A stretch of 64,000 nucleotides of DNA. It comes from Aurifilum marmelostoma. Its lineage: Eukaryota; Ascomycota; Sordariomycetes; Diaporthales; Cryphonectriaceae. The notes under the pieces were generated by a model. It was not told the origin of the DNA. It saw only the letters and a list, made by a program, of their open reading frames with translations, and made no database searches. The DNA is taken from the NCBI GenBank assembly GCA_027559495.1, contig JAMXSV010000021.1, positions 682,001 through 746,000 on the forward strand, read 5' to 3'. The translations under genes were made by a program, and so were the position numbers. Shown here one piece after another: positions 56,326 to 64,000 of the stretch (positions are counted from its first letter, which is position 1; the number at the start of each line of letters is the position of its first letter).

Positions 56326-57770
56326 AGCTGTTTCTTAGCTCTCGTGTTGTCTGCTGTTGTCTGCTGTTGTCGTTGTCTCGTTATCTCGTCTGACGGGATG
56401 GGTATCAAGGGCATACGGCCAGTGGTCTGTGACTGGAGGATGGAGTTGTCTTTCTGGGCGCGGAACCAGCAAAGTTGGTGGTATGTACTCGTTGGATTCG
56501 TCACTTTTGGGGGGGGGAGGGGGGTTAGGAAGCTTGAGGTTATTCTGGGGATAAGCCGCCTGAGAGCACGATTACGAAATGGTTCCAAGAATAGCGGCGG
56601 CTGTTGCTGTAGGGGGGAGCTCCCCTCAAGCCGCTAACAATTCTGGGGCCATTGCAGGCGACCAGCCACTAAGTTCTGTACATACTTACTCGCCCGCTAC
56701 TATTTGTTGTGCAAGGGCTTCTCCATTCCAACTTGATCGGCCTCATTCTTCTTGTCAGAAATGGGTACTGTACACAGGTCTGTCCCGATATTTGAGCACC
56801 ATCCAATTCGATTTAACCCTCAAGTGCCGCTGCAAATAATCTGTAGCTCGGGACAAATGCAATACGGATGACGGAGAGATATGGCCTGGTGCGGCAGGCT
56901 TGGCTTGTGCGAAGCTCCTCTTTTTGAAGCTCAACTCCTTGAATATGCTTGTATCTTTATGATAGCACGAATGCCTAACGTGGCTTGAGACCTGGAAGCC
57001 ATCCCTAAACACCCAGACGAACAGGCCTTTCCTTTGTGACGTGACATTACAGACAGTATTACAACCAACCCCACCAACCCCCCCCCCCCTTTCTTCTTTT
57101 TCTTCAAAATCGTGGCATAGTCGCACTTCATGATCCTCGTTCGCCTTGCGCCTTAAAAAGGACTCTCTCGCAAGCATGTCTTCTACTTATGCATCTCCCG
57201 AATATAATCCTTTCCTGAACGCCAGGACCGTCTCCAGGTGCCAAGAAGGCAAACCCGAAAAGAAAACAGAAAGCGTGGATAGAAATCGCAAGTACTGGAG
57301 TTTAATGCGCAATTGGGTTTGGTACCTGACAAGACCAACGCAAGACCCGCCGGGACGACATGGCTGTGAGCCAAGCCCCATATCCAACGAAGAAGCCCGA
57401 GCACGCTCTGGCCACTAAGACTGATGTTGTCAACTCTCGCTGGATGTTGATATCTTTTCTCTCGTGTGTGCGCGTGTGTATATGTGCGGGTGAGAGCTCT
57501 TGATCTTCTTTTACCTCTCAGCGAAAGAGGTTCGGGTCGTCCTCGGGAGGAGGAGACGGACGGAAGGTCGGAAGAGAGATAACTTCTTCGGAATGGGTTT
57601 TGAGGAGGACATGGGGAGTTGATACATAATTTGTTTGTTGATGTGTTGATGTGGGTTTTTTTTTTGGTTTTCTTTCATGTTCAGTTTGTTCTTGGTGGTG
57701 TGTTGTTATGGTGGTGATGGTGAAAAACAAAAGGGGCCAGCCTTCAAAGGCCAGCCGCTTTGTTTCATGA
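56326..57770. other. Intergenic region VMA13 / Cys-rich surface protein
   Basis: Promoter side of VMA13 and 3' flank of the next gene. G runs lie near 56508-56522 and C runs near 57078-57090. A small plus-strand frame of 80 codons from 57176 (starts MSSTYASPEYNPFLNART) is open but unsupported. Nothing else is seen. Confidence 0.5.
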
Positions 57771-59243
57771 TCACCGCCGCGACGGGACGCGTGATATGCG
57801 CGTCGTCTCCGTTCTGCGGCTGCGACGCGTATCTCTTGTCCTACCACCAGAGCTCGCGGAGCCTGCATAATCGGGTGGGAGGTTAGACTTGGGGTGATCA
57901 TAGTCATCCCTGTACCGACCACCAGCGGCCGACGCGGAGCGGACGCTGTGCGAGCGCGCAACGGACGCGGTGCGAGGATCGCGGGGGTGGTGCGACTGCG
58001 CCGGCGTGTAAACAGAGGAGTACGTGTAATCAGAGGAGAACTCACTTGGGCTGCTGGCTGTGTACGAGTCCGAGAAGTAGCTCGAGCTGACCTCGGTCCG
58101 CGGCGCCGCGCGGGAGGAGCGCTTCGCCGTCGACTGTCGCCGCTTCTTGTCCCGACGCAGACCCAGCAACACTAGCAGTGTGCCCAATGCACCTGCCGTC
58201 CACCAGCTGGTCTGATTCGACTCCCTCTTCTCGGACATGCGCCTGCTCTCCGCGGCAGACGAGCGGGCCGGACGGCTCGCGAACCAGGTGCTGTGGCGAT
58301 CCCGGTCCACATGACTCGAGGTCCTGACTGGTGCTCCGTGGCGGCTGTAGCGCTCCTCTTCGACAATGACCGTCTCGCGAGAGCGGTCGCGATTGTTCCT
58401 CCTGGGGCCCAGGCCCAGGAGCGCGAGGAGGCCGCGCCACAGGCCGCGCATGATGCAGCAGGCGCAGATGCCGAGCAGGAGGACGACACCAGCCAGCGTA
58501 CCAATGACGATGCCCGCGATGGCGCCGCCGCTGAGCTCGGAGCCGCCCGTGGTGGCAACTGCCGTGCCGTTTCCGGAGCTAGTCGTGGAGGCGCTGAGGG
58601 CCGTGGCCGTGCTGGTGCTGGCGGTCCCGGTGCCCGTGACCCGGTAAGGCGCGCTGTACTGGGTGGTGATGGTGTTGCCGCTGGTGGTGACGGTGGTGGA
58701 GTAGACGGAGTAGGACGTGGCCGCGGCCGTGTCCGTGGCAGTTGCGCCGGGGTTGGAGCTGCACTGACCGTCGTAGGCACAGTACTGCCAGTCGGCGCAG
58801 CAGATGGAACCGCAGGCTATCTGGCCCGAGTCGGCCACGGGCGTGCAGGTGCCGCCGCCGGCCGCGGTCGAGGCAGCCCAGGCGCTCGAGATGGTGCTCG
58901 TAAAGGTCTCCGTCTCGGTCCATGTGGTGGTGTAGACGGCCCAACTAGCGCCGTCCCTGACCAAGAGAGGCGCCGCCGACGTGCAGCTGGCGACATTGTC
59001 TGACGTGGTGCAGACCTCACCGTCGGAGCAGCAGTGCTCGTTCTCGAGGCCGCAGTACGATGCGCAGCTTCGATCTTGTATGAATCCAGCGCTGAGGGTG
59101 TCGTGCAGGTCGTCCCTTGGAAACGGACCAGCAAGTACGGGCTGTATGAGGAGGCTGGAGAGAGACAGGGCAATTGTGGATATCATGGCTGTCGTTGCAG
59201 GGAGCATGCTGCGCTGCTGCTGTGATTGACTGGATAGGCGCAT
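57771..59243 (-). CDS. Cys-rich single-pass cell-surface protein (Mid2/WSC-like layout)
   Basis: Single exon, 490 residues from the ATG at 59241-59243 (ATTACCATG context); an upstream in-frame GTG is not a plausible start. A signal sequence (TIALSLSSLLIQPVLAGPFP) ends near residue 40. The extracellular part has two small Cys modules, residues about 60-87 and 132-161, both with a CC-x5-C core (ENEHCCSDGEVC and GSICCADWQYC). A Ser/Thr/Ala-rich, probably O-glycosylated stalk follows. A transmembrane helix (AIAGIVIGTLAGVVLLLGIC) lies at about 240-260, then a juxtamembrane Cys pair, a long Arg/Ser-rich cytosolic tail, and a second hydrophobic patch (WWTAGALGTLLVLLGL) near 347-362. The layout resembles fungal cell-wall sensors, but I see no WSC domain; function is inference only. 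Confidence 0.75.
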   Translation of the reverse strand: MRLSSQSQQQRSMLPATTAMISTIALSLSSLLIQPVLAGPFPRDDLHDTLSAGFIQDRSCASYCGLENEHCCSDGEVCTTSDNVASCTSAAPLLVRDGASWAVYTTTWTETETFTSTISSAWAASTAAGGGTCTPVADSGQIACGSICCADWQYCAYDGQCSSNPGATATDTAAATSYSVYSTTVTTSGNTITTQYSAPYRVTGTGTASTSTATALSASTTSSGNGTAVATTGGSELSGGAIAGIVIGTLAGVVLLLGICACCIMRGLWRGLLALLGLGPRRNNRDRSRETVIVEEERYSRHGAPVRTSSHVDRDRHSTWFASRPARSSAAESRRMSEKRESNQTSWWTAGALGTLLVLLGLRRDKKRRQSTAKRSSRAAPRTEVSSSYFSDSYTASSPSEFSSDYTYSSVYTPAQSHHPRDPRTASVARSHSVRSASAAGGRYRDDYDHPKSNLPPDYAGSASSGGRTRDTRRSRRTETTRISRVPSRR

Positions 59244-59969
59244 GGTAATGGCGAGTGTGTGTTCACACACAATCTGCAGGAGGCCTTTCGACGTAGGAAG
59301 AGGGTGGGGTGATGAGGGGTGAAGTAATCTGGTCTGAGCTGCCCCTCTCTTTCGTCGTATGAATCTTTGGCGCAGCGATGAGCTGTCAGTCCAGGTGGGT
59401 GACAGCCAAACTGCTGCTGCTGCTGCAGGTGCGTGCCCCTCCTCGCTGGCACCACCACCAACACCCTCTCTGGTCTAGTCTTGCAATAGCAGGGCTACAA
59501 CTTCAGGTGTCTTTGTGCACGCGCGGGGTAATCTGGATGGCCTTGATGAGAAGGACAGGAATGCCTAGTACCCGACGGTTGGGATACTTCGAGCCGTTCC
59601 GTGTCTCAACTCTAAAATAGAGGAGGATAAAGTAAAAGAGCACAGGGGAGTCGGGTCTGGAATTGACTGGAATGAAGGTGCAGTGAAAAGACAAGAGTAG
59701 ACTGTCTGTGGTGGGCAGAACGCGTGCGAGCTGTTGTGTGACCTGCCCTAGCTGCTGCTGGCTGCCGCTGTGTACTTGTAAATAGTACTAGGTACATAAA
59801 CCCCGCAATCTGGGACTGGCGAGAGAGCTTGTATGCAACACACAGACATATGCAGAGTGAGGTTTTGAAGGAGAGAGAAAAAGTATGAAGAAGGGGACAG
59901 TTGGCAGAGACACGACGGGGTTGAGATAAGGTAGAGACGCGAGTGGTGGTGGAACAAGAGGGACAACAA

Positions 59970-60004
<35 letters not shown>

Positions 60005-61459
60005 TAAAAAGAAACTAAGAGCTTGTCAGGAGGGGGTGGTGAGCTGTAGGCAGGTTGTTTGTCCAGTGTCCCTGTTGAGATGTGACGCCAGATTGGTCGC
60101 CTGGCTTAATCCGATGGCTGGATGGTGATAATCATCCCAACTACTCTTGTCACTTTTTCCCCAGATCACAGGGGGAAAGCATGTCTGCTACCATTGGAAA
60201 GTCCCTGAAAACCCCACCTTAGACGGGGCAAGCTGGTCTTGGTGGGAATGCAGGGTGCGATACTCAGCCCACGGGCAAAAAAAGCTGGGTGGGCTTTGGT
60301 GGCTGGGAGAACAGCTTCCCAACCACCCTCTATTCCACCCAGATGCCTATTTCGTCAGACCTGTGCCTGAGAAACCAAGAACCCTGTTTCTTTTTTTTCC
60401 TCCCTCCCTCATTTGCTCTGTGTATGTCTCTTCGCAAAAGAACCTGTCCCTTGGCCTATTCCTGAAGAAGTCAATTCGGGATGGGCTGCCCCTGCTGAAT
60501 ACATCACCGCCCTGTTGACGTATCTCTGTGTGCTGTCATCTACGGGGTTATCACCGTATCCATTCCGTAGCCACAGTTCGACGTCAACAACTCAACAATA
60601 ACAACAGACAATGACATCTTCACCAGATCCCTTGCCGTGTTGAGAAGCGAAACAAATGAAAGAAAGAAGAAGAAAACAAATCTGTCAGGTTTTTTTGTGG
60701 CAGAAATGCGCTGGCACTACCATAAGTCTACGGTACACAGAGCAAGCAGCATGCATTCTGCCGCCCGTTCTCGTACGAAGTCACACCAACTTGGATGCGA
60801 AAGCAGGGGGCAAGGAGCCACAAGCATGCCCGGCCCGAGCCCCGGAGCCCAGGCCGGGTCTATTAGCAGCTTTTTTTTCCCCTTCCTTCTTTCCTCCTCA
60901 TGCCCGGTCATTTAGCAGCTGTCCTCGGAACCCCGTCTTCGATGATTTTACCATGTTTCTCTGCGCCACAATGTCCAGTGCCCCGAAGAGACGAACGAGC
61001 CATGCGGAGGAGTGTCGGCTGTGAGGTGCGCACTCTACTGGACATGGCGAAACTCATTTCATATCAAGACAAAATTGACACAATGGACCCCTTTATCCAA
61101 GTCTTTATGCCAGTGTGCTGTCACGTCTGTTGTCAAAACGACTTGTGTGGTATTGTGATTCATTTAGCACATTTGCTGAGAACACGCCGCAGCATGCCTT
61201 GGGATCTCCATGCATGCGGCAGCAACCGCCCTGCCGTTTTTGTGTCAACCACTCACGTCCGTGCAGAAGTATATCGGGACGCCATCTTTGTGACTCCGTG
61301 GAGCGGTCGATTGATTCGTCAGAGTTCCGATTGTTTTTTTTTTAAAGATCCCGTAGCTTCATGCTACATGACATGCAAGTCCCAATTGATGAACCCCCCT
61401 GCCACTCCAGTGAACCCAGAAAAGCACAAAGAAATCGAAGGCCTGGTGGCTGCCTTTCT
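59244..61459. other. Intergenic region, Cys-rich protein / RPL9
   Basis: Promoter and leader of the Cys-rich gene (59244 onward) and 3' flank of RPL9. It contains the A32 tract. A 205-codon frame at 60900-61517 (plus) runs antisense into the last RPL9 exon and is probably spurious. No other gene is seen. Confidence 0.55.
59971..60002 (+). repeat. A32 homopolymer tract
   Basis: Thirty-two consecutive A residues after GGACAACAAC, upstream of the Cys-rich surface gene. It could be a nucleosome-excluding tract, an old poly(A) insertion scar, or of uncertain assembled length. Confidence 0.9.
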
Positions 61460-62610
61460 TTACGCCTCCTCGACGATGTTGCCCTTCTCCGACACGTACA
61501 TACCATCCAGGAACTAGAAGCGACTTGTCAGCACCCATCCGAGAGATTCGCGCGCTCTTCTGTCACGATGTAGGGCTCGGCCATGGTTTGTTTCGTACCT
61601 TTCGGATATCCTTGTTCCGCACTCTGCAGATCTGCTGGATGTCTGCTGCGCTCTGAGAGACAGCCTCAAGGGAGTTGCCGCTCAGGACCAGCTCATCCTT
61701 CTGGGCCTTGGAGACCTCGACATCGACACCCGACTGCATGACGACCCGGCGCACGAGCTTCTCGCCGATGAAGTTTCTAGCCAAAGGAGACGCGTCAGCC
61801 TGCCTGTTCCATCTAGCCTGCCGAGGGCTTCTTTCTCATGCTCTGCCACCTCTCGTGGGTATGTGCGCTTCGCCTGGAAACCTACCGGATCTCGACCTCG
61901 TAGACGCCCTCAGAGTTCTTGTCCAGGTTGACGTTGATGGGGAAATGGGCGTAGACGTAGCGCATCTTGTACTTGAATCCCTTGGTAACACCGATGATCA
62001 GGTTGTTGAGGATGGTGCGGACGGTACGGAGGGCAGCGACGTTCTTGCGGACACCGTGGTGGATGTGGATGGCGATGACGTTGGGCTTGGGCTTGGTGAA
62101 GCTGACGGCGATGTGGGACAGATCCTTGACCAGCTTGCCGCGGGGGCCCTCGACGGTGATCTGGCGAGCCTTGATGTGCATCTTGACTATTCGTAGGAAA
62201 CACTGTCAGCATCCAACACGACAAAGACGTGCTCAGTCGGCACCTTCAGCCACCCAGTGCTACGACCGCCAGCCGAGCCATATTTCGCATGGAGTTCGCC
62301 CAAGACGCATCGTGGTGCTGAGTCCTCGTGCCCATGAAGTGTATCATAACTAGACATCGAGCCGTGAACAACAGCCGAGAGGTTCGTGATGATCGATCGA
62401 CCGTCTGCTCTGCAATTCTCTCTGGACATATTTCCCCTCCCCTGCGATCTGTTCAATCATATAATCCTCCTCTTTCCTGGCTAGGCGGCGGCTGGCGGTT
62501 TGCACGGGGCACCGAGGGCTAGTGGAGTCGAGCAACAATCAATCACTCAGTCAATTAATCGTACCTCCGGCTGGAATGTCCAGCGTCTCCTCCGAGTGGA
62601 TGTACTTCAT
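61460..62610 (-). CDS. RPL9: 60S ribosomal protein L9 (uL6)
   Basis: Four exons: 62565-62610, 61886-62186, 61599-61776 and 61460-61513; 192 residues, matching the family. Exon 1 encodes only MKYIHSEETLDIPAG; the first intron is long (378 nt, 62187-62564) and the others are 109 and 85 nt with GCTGAC branches and TAG acceptors. Conserved blocks are KMHIKARQITVEGPRGKLVK, SFTKPKPNVIAIHIHHGVRK, TILNNLIIGVTKGFKYKMRY, YAHFPINVNL, NFIGEKLVRRVVMQSGVDVE, and the C-terminus FLDGMYVSEKGNIVEEA in its own last exon. uL6 lies near the stalk base and sarcin-ricin loop of the cytosolic ribosome. A telobox lies 230 bases upstream of the ATG. The neighbouring VPS26 diverges. Confidence 0.97.
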
Positions 62611-63568
62611 CTTGCCTGGCGATTCTGGGTGGTCGTGGGGCGAGATGGAGTTTGGTGTTTGTCGGTGGGTTGGCTGGTTGTCTTCAACAAGACCTCTCTC
62701 AAAAGACCAAGGCTCAACTGGACTGGTGGGCAGCAAGCCCTGCGAAAATTCTGGTCCCCAGTTCGGGGTGGACCACGTGACTTTATCATTAGCGCCATCT
62801 CGGATAAGCCAGGCCAGCGCCGATAAGCTTGGTCACTTCGACCCTAACCCTGGAAGGTCAGTCTTCTGGCAAGCTGATTTGGCACGCACAGCATCTAGTA
62901 CTGTACCTTTCTTGAGCCTGGTGTTAGCAGATCACCTGCAATCCTGCGTTGAATATTAACAGCTGAAAATTGAAGGAACAAGTACTTTCATGTGCTCTAC
63001 ACTATACTTCTATATACTAGGTAGGCACTTTCCAAACCTCATCAGATAGATGCTTAGAATTACTGGTGTTTTGTCCGTCCGAGCCCCTGGACCATTGTGG
63101 TCTATAGTCGCAGCATTGCACGAATTTCAAGTTTCTGCAGTCCTACTCTTATACCAAGTGATTTGCAAGCTCTCCCCAATTGAGGGCTTTGTAGGCCAAG
63201 TCCCTTTGAGTGGGTCGCAGTGCCGTACTACTAAGTACGATTGTATGTCGAGACTTACGCTAAGTGCTTACCCCCTGTCAGTGCTCCAATACCAGGGGCA
63301 GAAGCTTGGGTTGCTGCAGCCAGTGCAGGGCAAGCAGTGACATCGCCCGCCTGCCCGCCTGGAGGCCCGCGATGCGGGTTCCCTTCTACAATATTACCAC
63401 ATCTCACCACTCCACCTTGTCACGACGACGTCCGCAGTCGCAATCACTGACGATTTTGTCGACGTGACCACACCCGATAGACAGCCGACCCACCGATTCT
63501 TTGCCCGACGGACTAGGCGATTTCCTAACGAACCAACCGGACCAGCAAGCTCGCGGAGCGCCGGCAAC
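62611..63568. promoter_or_regulatory. Divergent promoter region RPL9 / VPS26
   Basis: About 0.96 kb separates the start codons. It holds the telobox, two near-palindromic ACTAAGTACG / TACTAGGTAGG motifs (63230 and 63016), and VPS26 leader sequence. No gene is seen. Confidence 0.5.
62840..62851 (-). promoter_or_regulatory. Telobox-like element upstream of RPL9
   Basis: The plus strand reads GACCCTAACCCT, identical over 12 bases to the element upstream of bL21m (12372-12383), and in the same orientation relative to the gene. It is 230 bases before the RPL9 ATG in the divergent RPL9/VPS26 promoter. Confidence 0.55.
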
Positions 63569-64000
63569 ATGTCGTACTTCTTTGCGCACCCGCTCGACAT
63601 CGACATCGTCCTCGAGGATGCCGACGAGCGTGCGATGGTGGACGTCAAGCTCGACAAGAACCGACGCGAGAAAGCCTCGCTGTACATGGATGGCGAGTCC
63701 GTCAAGGGCGCCGTCACTGTCCGCCCAAAGGATGGCAAGCGTCTGGAGCACACGGGCATCAAGGTTCAGTTCATCGGCACGATAGGTACTTGCTCAGCCA
63801 CCACCCGCCGCCCATGCCTGTGCCCATATTGGTGCTGATGCTGTCTCTTCGCAGAAATGTTCTTTGACCGCGGCAACCACTACGAGTTCCTCTCCCTGGT
63901 CCAGGAGCTCGCGGCCCCTGGTGAGCTGCAGCACCCGCAGACCTTCGACTTCAACTTCAAGAACGTCGAGAAGCAGTACGAATCATACAATGGCATCAAC
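63569..64000 (+). CDS. VPS26: Retromer subunit Vps26 (3' truncated by window end)
   Basis: Exon 1 is 63569-63785 and exon 2 runs from 63855 to the window edge; about 120 residues are visible of a protein normally near 300 or more. The 69-nt intron starts GTACTT and ends TCGCAG. The start MSYFFAHPLDIDIVLEDADE matches fungal Vps26, followed by KLDKNRREKASLYMDGESVK, KRLEHTGIKVQFIGTIEMFF across the junction, and GNHYEFLSLVQELAAPGELQ. This is the first arrestin-like beta-sandwich. Vps26 works with Vps29 and Vps35 in the retromer, recycling sorting receptors from endosome to Golgi. The frame is open further upstream, but the ATG at 63569 gives the conserved N-terminus. Confidence 0.94.

Noticed and set aside
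57176..57418. 80-codon plus-strand frame with protein-like composition
   Set aside because: No homology recognised, sits in the 3' flank of another gene, and is short enough to be chance.
60900..61517. 205-codon plus-strand frame
   Set aside because: Cys- and Arg-rich random composition, lies in the RPL9 3' flank and runs antisense into its last exon.

Overview
This is a 64 kb stretch of nuclear chromosome from a filamentous ascomycete, most likely a Sordariomycete. The evidence is many short introns (57 to 109 nt) with GTRNGT-type donors and CTRAY branch sites just before the acceptor, GC-rich codon use, and a conserved fungal housekeeping gene set. I cannot name the species. There is no sign of bacterial, viral, transposon or RIP-degraded (AT-rich) sequence.

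Left arm (1-19.1 kb), ordinary gene density: the 3' part of a NUFIP1/Rsa1-like CCCH zinc-finger protein (+), SPT2 chromatin protein (-), 60S acidic ribosomal protein P2 (+), the spindle-checkpoint kinase Mps1 (+), mitochondrial ribosomal protein bL21m (-), an extended Pmp3-family membrane protein (-), a secreted lipocalin (-) and the cullin-like APC/C subunit Apc2 (-).

Centre (19.1-52.8 kb): about 33 kb with one convincing gene, a three-exon C2H2 zinc-finger regulator at 29420-30519 (-). It has about 10.3 kb of gene-poor DNA on its 3' side and 22.3 kb on its 5' side. This DNA has normal base composition, is dense in microsatellites and homopolymer tracts, and carries many copies of a short TACTATRGTAC-like palindromic motif. 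A few unusually long or coding-like reading frames occur in it, but I recognise no protein family. It is the most interesting part of the window.

Right arm (52.8-64 kb), ordinary again: mitochondrial glycine-cleavage T protein (+), V-ATPase subunit H (-), a Cys-rich single-pass cell-surface protein (-), 60S ribosomal protein L9/uL6 (-) and the start of retromer subunit Vps26 (+), which runs off the window.

The genes form no pathway cluster. Shared themes are ribosome function (P2, bL21m, uL6, and snoRNP assembly by the NUFIP protein) and mitotic control (Mps1, Apc2). Two ribosomal-protein genes share an identical 12-base telobox-like element about 190-230 bases upstream of their start codons.
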